Of a stretch of 43,550 bases of DNA, positions 24,631 to 33,488 are shown one piece after another (the stretch's first letter is position 1; every line of letters starts with the position of its first letter). The DNA is from Streptomyces sp. NRRL F-2580. Lineage in GTDB: Bacteria; Actinomycetota; Actinomycetes; Streptomycetales; Streptomycetaceae. Under the pieces are notes generated by a model. It did no database searches. It was given only the letters and a program-made list of their open reading frames with translations, and was not told the origin of the DNA. The stretch covers positions 1-43,550 of the forward strand of contig NZ_JOIR01000049.1 in NCBI RefSeq assembly GCF_000720115.1, read 5' to 3'. The translations under genes and the position numbers were made by a program.

Positions 24631-25869
24631 ATGGCTTCCAGTCGTTCCACCGCTCAGATGCTTACGGATCTTCTTGCTGCCAGCCACCTTGCGACGTTTG
24701 AGCGACTGCCCCCGCTGGTTAGGCACCGCGCCGCGCTCGCGGGTCTCGACCGGGTCCGCATCTACCTGGCCGATCTCCGTGAGGAGACGCTGCGGGAGAT
24801 GACCGGCGAGGGACTCGACGCCGCCCGCGAAGGCGAGGAGCTCCCCATCGAGGGCACGGTGGCGGGGCGCGTCTTCCAAAGCCTGCAGATCCTCCCGGGC
24901 AGTGGCGAAGACGACGGCAGACGGTACTGGCTCCCGCTCCTGGACGGCACCGAGCGCCTCGGCGTCCTGTCCGCGGACCTCCCGCAGGAACCGGACGACG
25001 AGACCCGCTCCGCCATGACCGCTCTCGCGTCACTGGTCGGCCTGATGGTGGTCTCCAAGCGCACGCACAGTGATTCCTACGCGCGCCTGACCCGTTCGCA
25101 GCCGATGTCCGTCTCCGCCGAGATGCAGTGGACGCTCATGCCGCCGCGCACCTTCGCCGGGCCCCGGGTGACCGTCGCCGCCGCCATGGAGCCCGCCTAC
25201 TCCACCGCGGGGGACGCCTACGATTACGCCCTTGCCGGCGACGTCGTCCACCTTGCGGTCTTCGACGCGATGGGGCACGACACCGCAGCCGGCCTGACCG
25301 CCAACCTCGCGATGGCCACCTGCCGAAACCAGCGCCGCCAAGGCGCCAGCCTCACTCAGGCCCGCGACGCCATCGAAGCCATGCTGCTCGAACAATTCAC
25401 CCTCGACCGCTACGCGACGGCGGTCCTGGCCGACCTGGACCTTCGCAGCGGCCTTCTGTCCTGGATCAACTGTGGTCACGCCCCGCCCATCCTGATCAGG
25501 GCGGGACGCTGGATCACCGCACTGGACCGCCCGCCGACCCATCCCCTGGGAACGGATCTCGGCCTGCCCGCAGAGATCCACCGTGAGCAGCTCGAACCCG
25601 GCGATCGGATCGTCTTCTACACCGACGGGATCATCGAAGCCCGTGACAGCTCAGGGCGAGAGTTCGGCCTCGACCGGTTCCTGCAGTTCATCATCCGCCA
25701 TCAGGCCGACGGTTTCCCCGTCCCCGAGACCTTGCGCCGCCTGGTCCGCGCCGTGATGGACCATCACCACGGACAGCTCGGCGACGACGCCACCGTCCTG
25801 TTCTGCGAGTGGCACGGCCACGAAATGCCGCCCCTGGCGGAATTCCTCGGCCCGCTGGCCCGCACATGA
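24631..25869 (+). CDS. SpoIIE/PP2C-type serine phosphatase with GAF-like sensor
   Basis: 412 residues from ATG 24631 (an adjacent GTG at 24628 is possible). Residues about 15-145 look like a GAF-type sensor (RVRIYLADLREETLREM, LPLLDGTERLGVL). Residues about 165-395 are a PPM phosphatase: STAGDAYDYA (D195), VFDAMGHDTAAGL (D212), INCGHAPPILI, FYTDGIIEARD and GDDATVLF, giving all metal-binding aspartates. Such proteins dephosphorylate anti-sigma-factor antagonists in partner-switching pathways. No anti-sigma kinase or antagonist gene is adjacent, so its partner is elsewhere. Confidence 0.92.
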   Translation: MASSRSTAQMLTDLLAASHLATFERLPPLVRHRAALAGLDRVRIYLADLREETLREMTGEGLDAAREGEELPIEGTVAGRVFQSLQILPGSGEDDGRRYWLPLLDGTERLGVLSADLPQEPDDETRSAMTALASLVGLMVVSKRTHSDSYARLTRSQPMSVSAEMQWTLMPPRTFAGPRVTVAAAMEPAYSTAGDAYDYALAGDVVHLAVFDAMGHDTAAGLTANLAMATCRNQRRQGASLTQARDAIEAMLLEQFTLDRYATAVLADLDLRSGLLSWINCGHAPPILIRAGRWITALDRPPTHPLGTDLGLPAEIHREQLEPGDRIVFYTDGIIEARDSSGREFGLDRFLQFIIRHQADGFPVPETLRRLVRAVMDHHHGQLGDDATVLFCEWHGHEMPPLAEFLGPLART

Positions 25870-25944
25870 CCGGGCGGCCCACGCGGCGGTAACCGGAAGT
25901 GGGCGGCGGCGATGCTCGCGAGCGGCGCCGCCTCGGTCCCCTAG

Positions 25945-26107
25945 TCTTCTGAGTCGGGAATTCTGTTTCGTCGAACGCTGCTTCAACCGGCTCAAACAGA
26001 ACAAGGCCCTCGCCCCCCGCTACGACAAACGAGCGCACCACTACAAAGCCCTCGTCACCCTCGCCTGCCTACGACTCTGGCTCCCGAACTGACCTTGCGG
26101 ACACGCC
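25945..26107 (+). pseudogene. IS5-family transposase C-terminus and right IS end
   Basis: Reads FCFVERCFNRLKQNKALAPR, YDKRAHHYKALVTLACLRLW and stops; the VERCFNRLKQ motif holds the catalytic glutamate. The right end ggacacgcc is followed by CTAG (26108-26111), the IS5-type target. CTAG also occurs at 25941-25944, but the left side is not an IS end. Confidence 0.75.
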
Positions 26108-26166
26108 CTAGCGCCGTCGAGTCCCCGGCCGCGGCCGCCGCAACAAGGTCCGGAGACGGAGGGCCG

Positions 26167-27615
26167 ATGGACGGGCGCGACGCGCCGACCGACGTGCTGC
26201 GCCGGATGATCGGCTCCTGGGTAACGGCGCACGATGTCGACGTCGCCCCGTGGTATACCTTGTCCGCGAGCGTCGCTTACCCTGCACCGATGCGTACACC
26301 GGGGGAACAGCAGGACGTCGGTCGCCGCCAGGTCGTGAAGTGGGTGGCCGGTGCTGGTATCGGGATCGGCCTCACCAACGCCGCGTGTGACGTCCTCGGC
26401 GGTGCGCCGAAGGAGGCCAAGCCACCGGCTCGCAAGCCGCTGTGGACCTTCGCCCTGCTGGACGAGGACGGCGGCGGCAAGGGCGTCAAGCATGTTCCGG
26501 TGGTGCATCAGGACGGCGTGCTCTACGTCAGGACGAAGAAGGACGGGCTGTACGCGGTCGACGCGGCCACCGGGCGCGAGCGCTGGCGCGCACCGTTGGG
26601 CGGTGCCCGATTCGGCGCACCGGCCGTGACGTCGGGTGCCGTGTTCGTCGCCACGGACGGCGGCGCCGTGCACGCGCTGCGTACCGCGGACGGTGAGCCG
26701 GTGTGGCGCCAGGCCCCGGGGAGCCGCCTGCGTACGCCCAGCGCGGGGGATGTGTGGACCAGCGGCTCCGTCGCCCTGGTCAGTTTTCATCCGTTCACCT
26801 ATGACGAGGATCCCCACCCGCCGCCCAGTGTCCTGTACGCACTCGACACGAGGAAGGGGGACTTCCTGTGGCAGACCGAAGCTTCGCTCCTGGAGGTGCG
26901 CGACGGCCTCGCGTACGTCAACCGGCCTGACGGGAGCCTGACCGCGCTCGACCAGCGCACCGGCGTCGTCCGCTGGTCGGCGCCGCTGGAGAAGTCGGGT
27001 GGCCGGTGCACCCTGGACGTCTTCGCCGCAGGGCTGCTCTTCGGGCGCAACGGCAACGTCGGCATCGGCTCGAGGCTGGTGGCGTACGACCCGCGCACCG
27101 GCGTCGTCCGCTGGACCGCGCCGGCGGTGCACACCTCGGTGCCGGTGGCGCACGGCGACGCTGTCTACATCAGCGGCCCCGGCCCGAGCAAGCGCGACCA
27201 ACAGCGGCTGCAGGCCTTCGACGCCGTGTCGGGCAAGCTCCGCTGGACCGCGCCCGCCTTCTCGACCAGGCTCTACGAAAGCCCCGTCATCGCCGCTGAC
27301 GGGGACTGCGCCTATCTGTGCTGGAGCGTGGACAGCCACGAGGAGGATCACACCACGCTTCGAGCTCATGACGCGGCCACAGGGCGTGAACGCTGGCGAA
27401 GTACCCACCACGTCTCCTCCTATGCGGCGGACACGGCCCCCGGGAACCATCTGTTCATCTGCTACCTGTCGGACTGGTACTGCCATGACATCCGCACCGG
27501 CAAGGCCCTGTGGCGAGTGAGCGCGGGAGAGACGACCTCAGGACCCCCGCCACTCGCCGCCGACGGGATGCTGTACTTCGCCAACGACGAAGGCGTACGC
27601 GCCCTCCACCTATGA
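26167..27615 (+). CDS. PQQ-type beta-propeller protein, exported
   Basis: 482 residues from ATG 26167, chosen for its strong ribosome site (ggagggccg). ATG 26290 is the alternative; it would place the twin-arginine-like signal VGRRQVVKWVAGAGIGIGL close to the N-terminus, with a possible lipobox cysteine in LTNAAC. The mature part is built of PQQ-like blades: LYAVDAATGRERWRAPLGG, VHALRTADGEPVWRQ, LTALDQRTGVVRWSAPL, LVAYDPRTGVVRWTAP, LQAFDAVSGKLRWTAP, LRAHDAATGRERWRS and DIRTGKALWRVSAG. There is no catalytic domain, so it is a binding or scaffold propeller on the cell surface. The gene sits between two IS5 remnants. Confidence 0.85.
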   Translation: MDGRDAPTDVLRRMIGSWVTAHDVDVAPWYTLSASVAYPAPMRTPGEQQDVGRRQVVKWVAGAGIGIGLTNAACDVLGGAPKEAKPPARKPLWTFALLDEDGGGKGVKHVPVVHQDGVLYVRTKKDGLYAVDAATGRERWRAPLGGARFGAPAVTSGAVFVATDGGAVHALRTADGEPVWRQAPGSRLRTPSAGDVWTSGSVALVSFHPFTYDEDPHPPPSVLYALDTRKGDFLWQTEASLLEVRDGLAYVNRPDGSLTALDQRTGVVRWSAPLEKSGGRCTLDVFAAGLLFGRNGNVGIGSRLVAYDPRTGVVRWTAPAVHTSVPVAHGDAVYISGPGPSKRDQQRLQAFDAVSGKLRWTAPAFSTRLYESPVIAADGDCAYLCWSVDSHEEDHTTLRAHDAATGRERWRSTHHVSSYAADTAPGNHLFICYLSDWYCHDIRTGKALWRVSAGETTSGPPPLAADGMLYFANDEGVRALHL

Positions 27616-27664
27616 CATCCCAGCGCTGCCCGCGCTACGCACGCCCAGCAAGCGGTGCGGACGC

Positions 27665-27775
27665 TCAACCCTCCGTGAGACGGGACAGGTAGCCGGTGGC
27701 GCCCAGAGCCAAGGCGACGACCCCAAGGAGAAGGAGCACAAATTCCTCAGGGTCCGGGAGTTGGGGCCAGCCGTG
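27665..27775 (-). pseudogene. C-terminal fragment of a small membrane protein
   Basis: The minus strand reads GWPQLPDPEEFVLLLLGVVA then LALGATGYLSRLTEG and stops at 27665-27667. One membrane helix is evident. Upstream there is an in-frame TAG at the CTAG bordering the IS5 remnant and no start codon with a ribosome site. Probably the tail of a gene cut by the IS. Confidence 0.4.
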
Positions 27776-27779
27776 CTAG

Positions 27780-28375
27780 GGCCTGTGTGATGTCGTGATC
27801 ATTCTAGGGTTCTGTCCTGTTTGCGGAGTGGAATCCGGTAGGACTGTGGTCGTGACACGCAGGCAACTCACAAATGCCCAGTGGAAGTTCATCGAGCCAC
27901 ACCTGCCGATCGGCAGATACGGCCCGTACCCGGAGCGGTTGCGGGAGCACTTCGAGGGTGTGATCTGGCGGTTCCGGTCCAGTGCCCAGTGGCGGGAGAT
28001 CTCTGCCGAGTTCGGCCCGTGGGCCACCGTCTACGGACGCTTCCGCGTCTGGCGGGACGCCGGTGTATTCACCGCCCTGCTGGAAGGCCTGATCGCGGAG
28101 GGGGCCCGGGTGGGCACAACAGACTTGTCGCTGGTCAGTGTGGATTCCACGACGGTCCGCGCCCACCATGACGCGGCGGGGATGCACGTCAGCAAGCACC
28201 TCATGGAGGCCCTGGAAGAAGCCGCGCAGGAGCAGGAGGCAGCACGGCAAAAAGGGGCGGGCCGGAGGAACAGAACGGACAGGCCGAGCGTCGGGCCATC
28301 CGGCGCAGACGCAAGCTCCATTGGCAACCGGCCGTGCCATTCCCGCAAGAGGCCTGCCGCTACGGTCGAAAGGGC
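27780..28375 (+). pseudogene. IS5-family transposase, N-terminal half
   Basis: From the left end just after CTAG (27776-27779). GTG 27852 starts VTRRQLTNAQWKFIEPHLPI, GVIWRFRSSAQWREI and LSLVSVDSTTVRAHHDAAG (first catalytic aspartate). A frameshift at about 28262 follows, then GGPEEQNGQAERRAIRRRR in another frame, and the homology fades at about 28375. The rest of the DDE domain and the right end are missing. Confidence 0.8.
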
Positions 28376-28432
28376 GCCCCCGGGGGGGCGAGGTGGCCAG
28401 CCTGACAGGGAAAGGATTCCGCCCTGTGGGCA

Positions 28433-28467
28433 GGCGGCCCTCTCCGGATCCGGGAGGGCCGCCTTTT
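28433..28467 (+). terminator. Rho-independent terminator
   Basis: ggcggccctc (28433-28442) pairs with gagggccgcc (28454-28463), extended by a ccgg core, and TTTT follows at 28464-28467 on the plus strand. It would stop plus-strand transcription leaving the IS5 remnant, and its stem may also serve the minus-strand gene at 28488. Confidence 0.7.
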
Positions 28468-28487
28468 CGTGGTGCAGATGTGCGGGA

Positions 28488-28817
28488 TCAGATGCGGGCG
28501 ACGTTGCCCGAGTAGATCCAGCCGTCCTTCACACCGTAGGTCTTGTCGACCCAGAACCAGAGGTGGCCCTTGGAGTTCGTGCACTGCCTTGTGTAGTTCA
28601 GCCTGTTGCCCCGGTAGACGGTGTCGACGGCGCGGCCGGTCTCGTAATAGGTCGTGCGCACGGGTGCGGACGTCTTGGTGACATACAGCTCGCCGGCCGC
28701 GTTTTGGCAGGTGATGGCGGCGGCCGAGGCTGGCGTGGCGGCGCAGAGTGCTGCGGGGAGAGTCAGCCCGGCCGTGAGGGCCAGGGCGGAGAGACGGCGT
28801 ATGGCGCTGGCGCGCAT
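28488..28817 (-). CDS. Small secreted protein, SH3-like
   Basis: 109 residues from ATG 28817 with a strong ribosome site (aaggag). A Sec signal (LALTAGLTLPAALCAATPASA) is cut after ASA. The mature domain of about 77 residues has short beta-strands (LYVTKTSAPVRTTYYETG, VDTVYRGNRLNYTRQC, GHLWFWVDKTYGVKDGWIY), a pattern like bacterial SH3 domains that bind cell-wall peptides. Two cysteines (ITCQN, RQCTN) could form a disulfide. Similar small secreted SH3-like proteins are common in Streptomyces; binding partner unknown. Confidence 0.75.
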   Translation of the reverse strand: MRASAIRRLSALALTAGLTLPAALCAATPASAAAITCQNAAGELYVTKTSAPVRTTYYETGRAVDTVYRGNRLNYTRQCTNSKGHLWFWVDKTYGVKDGWIYSGNVARI

Positions 28818-29439
28818 GCTGCTCCTTCATCTTCGCTTGCAGAGAACAGCAAATGATCAAATGGATGGCATGGTCAGGTCAAATCGCCGCACTACCTCTC
28901 GCTCATAGCTCCGGGACCCATCCCGGGGCAGCACCTCCGAAAGACCGGGAACGAGGCACATCCACAGCGTCCGCCACGCCTCCTGGTCCGCTGTATCCGG
29001 CCGGTCCGGTCGCCTTGAACGTCGCCCCGGGGAAGCCCCACCGGGTGTTAGCTGTCGAGAATGCCGTCGACGAGTTCAACGAACACGCCCCGCGCCAGTG
29101 CCTGTGCACGCCCGCAGGCGACTGGGACAGCAAGCACGCCGAGTAACGGCTGCGGTCGCGGTCACGCCCCCGGATCAGTCGCCGACCGATGGGAGCGAAA
29201 GCAGCCGCACCCGGGATGGCCCTGGCCCGAGGCCAGGACCGGGGCGCGCCGGGGGGCCTACCCTGCTGTCCGGTGGGGATGAATGCGGCCACGTAGTCCT
29301 CAAACCCTTCATGTAGGCCCCATTCCTCGCGAGCCATCGCGGCTTCGCGTCTGCCTCGGGAGTCTTGGCGGCCCTTGGCGTAGAGGTGGACGATGTAGCT
29401 CGTGGCCGGGTCTAGCTGCAGAGTCGGGGCATACCCCTG
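28818..29439. other. No confirmed gene; one coding-like fragment
   Basis: 622 bases. On the plus strand 29046-29146 reads VLAVENAVDEFNEHAPRQCL then CTPAGDWDSKHAE and stops at TAA, with GC3 codon use, but has no start and no family match. On the minus strand, the frame of ligase copy 4 runs on past its natural end (HLYAKGRQDSRGRRE) without known motifs. Confidence 0.35.
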
Positions 29440-30113
29440 GCCACCTGTAAGCCAGCCCGCGGCCGGCGCAGCCGGGCCCTCAACGCCTACGTCCAGGCGC
29501 AGCCGCTTGAAGCGGAGCGGGTGGCGCCAGACGCCGCCCCTGTCGATCGAGCGGTCGGCGCTGATCTCGGCCACCAGGTCGGGGCGGACCAGGCGCACGT
29601 CCAGGACGTCGCGGCTCCCCCAGGTCGCGGCGAACGTGACGCCCTCCCAGGGGTGTCCGGAGTCGGCGGCGGCCAGGTGCTCCGCGACCAGGTGGGCCGC
29701 CTGCGTGGGCAGCGGTACGGTGCGGCCGACCGCGCGCAGCCGGCCGTCCTGGTCGTGGCGGCCGAGGACGAGGAGCTGCGGGCGGGTGAGGGTGCCGGTG
29801 ATGGCGCCGATGATCGCCTCGGTGGTGTCCCGTCGTCTGACCTTGGTCCACCCCCGAGGAGTTCGCCATCGAGGACCAGGTCGTGCGGCAACTGCGCCTC
29901 GGCAGCCGCTACGAGATCGGGGAACGCGCCCTGGACCAGGGCGCCGCGGCGGGACTGGAGCAGCACCCGCCCACCCGGCCCGGCCGGGGTGAACACCAGC
30001 GCCCGGCACCCGTCGAACTTCTGCTCATACGCCACCCCCGAAGCGAGCGGACGCACGGGCGGCATCACCTCGGCGGCCTGCGCCAACATCGGCTCCACCG
30101 GCGGGTGCAACAT
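29440..30113 (-). pseudogene. ATP-dependent DNA ligase (copy 4), internal deletion
   Basis: ATG 30113 with ribosome site ggggagg starts MLHPPVEPMLAQAAEVMPP, then VAYEQKFDGCRALVFTPAG with the catalytic lysine, and LPHDLVLDGEL. It then jumps, with a frame change near 29865, to GWTKVRRRDTTEAIIGAITG and the OB-fold (AATWGSRDVLDVRLVRPDLV, GGVWRHPLRFKRLRLDV). Compared with the intact copy about 115 residues are missing, including motif IV. Non-functional. Confidence 0.88.
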
Positions 30114-30200
30114 CACCTGGCCTCCCCTCGGCCTCCCCTCCAGAGTCCACCGCGCTGGACGACTCCCGCCCGGCAGGCCCGGCCCCGCGGTGCCCGGGAT

Positions 30201-30510
30201 GTCATCCATCCGAGGGGTACGGCGGGGCCGTCCAGGGGGCGCCGGGCGTCCGGTGTGCGGCACGGTGGCGGCATGCGCCGCTGCCGCCGGGCCACCGCAG
30301 CGAAGCGGGCCCCGCGCCCCGCAGGCAAGCCCAAAGCCAAGGTGGAGGCGCGGCCGAACCTGCCTGCCCTGGCGCCGCACCGCCCGGCCCGACCCGCTCC
30401 CGGGACGGGAAACCGGGGACACGAGGGAGCTGTGTCGCGCGGCCCACGGCATCACCAGCCCCGCCATCGCCTCACTGTGTCACCAGACCTACCGCCGACC
30501 TGCGGTGCGT
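30201..30510 (+). pseudogene. Degraded small protein gene, divergent from ligase copy 4
   Basis: The region repeats the blocks seen next to ligase copy 1: gtcatccatccgagggg at 30201-30217 and gtgcggcacggtg at 30255-30267, then ATG 30273. The C-terminal motif reads RELCRAAHGITSPAIASLCH then QTY in one frame, but the start lies in another, so at least one frameshift is present. Confidence 0.5.
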
Positions 30511-30680
30511 CCCCTCGCACAGAAAATCGAACACATGACCAGCCGGACCGCCCCTGTGCCCGGTGGCGCGTTGACTGCACCTTCTTCGACTTGTCAGGCG
30601 AGTGAATCCAGTGGCAGGAGGTCCGTCTTGCAGGCGCCCTACCGTGACGTGCCGCCATAACTCTGGCGCTGCGCCTTGGA

Positions 30681-31540
30681 TCAAGCGATGAGCAGGCGCA
30701 GGCCGAGGTCTGCCGCGTCGAGGTCGGCGAGGTCGCTGTTGCGCTCGGCCCACCGGCCGGAGTCGAGGTCGTCGCTGAGGCTTCGTACGGCCCGCTGCTC
30801 GGCTTCTGGCCCGACCCTCGTCCACACCGACATGGCACGGCGCACGTGATCCTCCAGATACGCCCCGGGCCGGCGCCAGTACGCCTCGAACAGGCCGTCA
30901 GTGCAGTCCCATGGGATGGGCACCGGCTCAGCGCGGGCGCTGAGGGCGTCGGCCATCCCGGCGAGCGAGGGAAACTCTGCCAGGACGGCGGCGAACTCGG
31001 GCAGGTAGTCGCGGGAGGCTCGTAGGAGCCGGTGCCGGCTCCGACGTTCAGCACCGTCTGTGCGTCCCCGAGCGCGTCCCAGATCTGCGCGGCGATCCGC
31101 GGCTCGGTACGCCGTGTCGCGGGGTAAGCGCCGCCGATCGCGTCGTATAGCCGTGCACCGAGCATTTCCAGCTGCTCCTCCGGTGTCACCTTTAGGCCCT
31201 TCGCTCGTGCCTGAAGTTCCCTGTCGATGGCCGCCACCATGGCGTCAGCGCGATCACGCCGCTCCAGCAGCAGGCCGCGTAGTCGGCGCAGGTGCGCGAC
31301 CGCGTCGGTGGATGAGTCGCCGACCAGTTCCGCAACCTCCCGCAGCCCGAAGCCCAGCCGCCGATAGGCCAGTACCTCCCGCAGCCGCAGCCGCTCCATC
31401 TCGCCCGCCGAATAGGCCCGATACCCGCCCGCAGTCCGCGCCGACGGACGCACGAGCCCGATCTCGTCATAGTGATGCAGTGTGCGGACGCTCACGCCGG
31501 CCAGCTCGGCCCCACGTCCCACGGTCCAGTGATCTTCCAC
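30681..31540 (-). pseudogene. MerR-type regulator fused in frame to a damaged SAM methyltransferase
   Basis: GTG 31540 starts a MerR-type helix-turn-helix: TVGRGAELAGVSVRTLHHYD, EIGLVRPSARTAGGYRAYS and LREVLAYRRLGFGLREVAEL, then a coiled coil and KVTPEEQLEML. Without a break it goes on as a methyltransferase: ARLYDAIGGAYPATRRTEPR, IAAQIWDAL and the SAM loop VLNVGAGTGSYEP. The methyltransferase then loses about 110 residues and changes frame at about 31012, resuming RDYLPEFAAVLAEF to the natural end YWRRPGAYLEDHVRRAMSVW and LADLDAADLGLRLLIA. The MerR effector-binding domain is replaced. The DNA-binding half may still be made. Confidence 0.75.
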
Positions 31541-31578
31541 GCCACCGACTATGCAGCCTGACGCCACGTGAGGGTCAA
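31541..31578 (-). promoter_or_regulatory. MerR-type promoter with 19 bp spacer, leaderless start
   Basis: On the minus strand TTGACC (31573-31578) and CATAGT (31548-31553) are 19 bases apart, the long spacer typical of MerR-controlled promoters. A dyad TGAC(GC)...GGTCA (31559-31577) lies between them. The transcription start expected 7 bases after the -10 box falls on the GTG 31540, so the mRNA would be leaderless. Confidence 0.6.
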
Positions 31579-31794
31579 GAGCCTCACTCACAGCAGCAAG
31601 AGACAAACGCGAAGCAACGGCCCCAGGCGAGTCCTGCACGCCAGAGCGATGGTTTGGTGCAGAGAACTCACGCTCCGACATGCTGTTACGGGGTCGGGGC
31701 CCCGCCCTTGTGCGCATCATCCAAGGCCGCGCGTCAGGCTCAGGACGGGGGCTGAGCGTGTCCGTCCTGCCGCCCGACCTCCCCCGGCTGCGGA

Positions 31795-31998
31795 CTCCTG
31801 TTCAACACCCGGTACATGGACGCTGCCGTCGCCCAGCTCCGCGCCGACGGCCACGAGGTCCGGGACGAGGACGTCGCCCGCCTCTCCCCGTTCGTACGGC
31901 ACCACGTCAACATGCTCGGCCGGTACTCCTTCCACCTTCCGGACCTTTCCGGCGGTATGCGGCCCCTACGTGACAAGGACGCCATCGACGATGAGTGA
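31795..31998 (+). pseudogene. Tn3-family transposase C-terminal fragment
   Basis: Reads LLFNTRYMDAAVAQLRADGH, EVRDEDVARLSPFVRHHVNM then LGRYSFHLPDLSGGMRPLRD and stops. This is the conserved end of Tn3-type transposases (DVARLSP, NxLGRYSF). The rest of the 1000-residue protein is missing. Confidence 0.85.
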
Positions 31999-32042
31999 GA
32001 GCCTCCCAACAGGGTCGTTCCGCAGGCGGATCCGTGCCGGGA

Positions 32043-33257
32043 TCAGGACGTGGGAGCGGGCCAGGGAATGTCGGTGGCCACCGCGGCGGTGTAGTCGACG
32101 CCCGGGACGGAGAATCCGTACAGGCGTTGGACTTCGGCATGGAACCAGTCGAGGTCGGCGAGACCGGCGATGGTGTCGGTCGTGGCGACCTCCCAGCGTT
32201 CGGCGACCGCTGCCTGGACGTCGTCAGTGAGTTCCCAGGTGTCCAGGCGGATTCGGCCTTCGTCGTCCAGGGCGAGCGGCGTGGCACCGGTGAGCTGGTC
32301 CCACAGGGCGGCGAGCTGATGTACCGGCGGGACCAGGTTCTGTCCAAGGACGCCGCGCAGCAGGCCGGTGTACAGGGCGATGCCAGGGATGGCGGTGGAG
32401 GACTGGGTGACGGCGGCGCCGTTGACGGAGGTCACGGCCCGCCCGCCCACCGTCTTGTCGAGCCGCTCGTTCAGGGTGCGGGCGGTGGCCTCCAGATGAG
32501 CCTTGGCTGCGCCGATGGTGCCCTGTCGGTAGATCGCCGCGGTCAGCGGCGATCCGATGTACGACAGCGCGGCGGTGGCAAAACCCTCGCCGAGCAGTCC
32601 CCGACTGGCCAGGTGGTCGATCCAGCGTTCCCAGTCCGCACCGCCCATGACGGCCACAGTCTGCTCGACATCATCGCCCTCGGCCGGCCCGGTCTCGACC
32701 TCGCGCACCTCGGGAACGCCCTGGTCGTCGAAGACAAGGGTCTTGGTGCGGTTCGCCTGGCCGATCGGCTTGAGGACGGAGGTGTACGTGGTGCCGGTGT
32801 CCGGGTCGGTGCGCCGTGGCGCGGCCACCGAGTAGATCAGGTAGTCCAGCCTGCCGCCGAAACGCTGCTCGATGAGGCCGGCGACCTGGTCCTTCATCGT
32901 GTCGGAGAACGCGTCGCCGTTGAGGAAGACCAGATCCCGCCCAGCTGCACGGGCGAGGTCGGCGGTGGCGGCGGTGCGGTACCAGCCTGCCGTAGCGGTA
33001 CGCCGTTCGGTGGGGGCCTTCTCAAAGGAGACCATGATGCCGCGGATGCCGGCGCGCTTGAGGCCGGCGATCGTGGCCGCCAAGCCATATCCGGCCGAGG
33101 AGCCGATGATCAGAGCCAGCGGGCCGTCACCCTGCGGGGTGTCGACAGAGTCGGGGCATGCCTGCCACATGTTGGCCACCAGCCGCTCGCAGCCCGCCGG
33201 GTGGGAGTCGAGAAAGAGGAAGCCCCGGTTGCGGGGGATGAGAACGCGCTCGCTCAC
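32043..33257 (-). CDS. fabV: Trans-2-enoyl-ACP/CoA reductase, FabV type
   Basis: 404 residues from GTG 33257 (ribosome site aaggac). NAD-binding GSSAGYGLAATIAG at 52-65, the FabV active pair Y243-x8-K252 (YRQGTIGAAK), and YIGSPLTAAI just before it. It reduces the enoyl double bond in fatty acid elongation with NADH and is insensitive to triclosan, in contrast to FabI. Length and motifs are complete. As a stand-alone copy between transposon remnants it may be an acquired resistance-type enoyl reductase. Confidence 0.93.
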   Translation of the reverse strand: MSERVLIPRNRGFLFLDSHPAGCERLVANMWQACPDSVDTPQGDGPLALIIGSSAGYGLAATIAGLKRAGIRGIMVSFEKAPTERRTATAGWYRTAATADLARAAGRDLVFLNGDAFSDTMKDQVAGLIEQRFGGRLDYLIYSVAAPRRTDPDTGTTYTSVLKPIGQANRTKTLVFDDQGVPEVREVETGPAEGDDVEQTVAVMGGADWERWIDHLASRGLLGEGFATAALSYIGSPLTAAIYRQGTIGAAKAHLEATARTLNERLDKTVGGRAVTSVNGAAVTQSSTAIPGIALYTGLLRGVLGQNLVPPVHQLAALWDQLTGATPLALDDEGRIRLDTWELTDDVQAAVAERWEVATTDTIAGLADLDWFHAEVQRLYGFSVPGVDYTAAVATDIPWPAPTS

Positions 33258-33488
33258 GATTGCAGTCCTTGGGTCGACTGGGGCAAAGCCGCGGTAACCA
33301 GCCGGGGTCACCGCGCCCTGCAAGTCTGCGACAGGCCGGACACGGAAAGTGGCCCCACCGGGGACAAGGATCATCAGCCGATCTTGGAGTGTTCCACTAC
33401 TTCCAGCAGAGCCAGACACCGCTGCGACCAGGCTCAGCATCACCGTCCAGTACTTCCCCCGTACCTCCTGATCCGCCACCGGGCCGGA

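Noticed and set aside
25941..26111. A second MITE bounded by CTAG
   Set aside because: CTAG is present on both sides, but the left edge does not match the right inverted end. It is a truncated IS5 element, not a MITE.
26237..26266. Promoter for a leaderless start of the PQQ gene at 26290
   Set aside because: tgtcga and tataccttg are suggestive, but the strong ribosome site before 26167 is the better evidence; kept only as an alternative start.
33258..33488. Coding continuation upstream of FabV
   Set aside because: The frame is open, but FabV homologues start at the GTG 33257, which has its own ribosome site.
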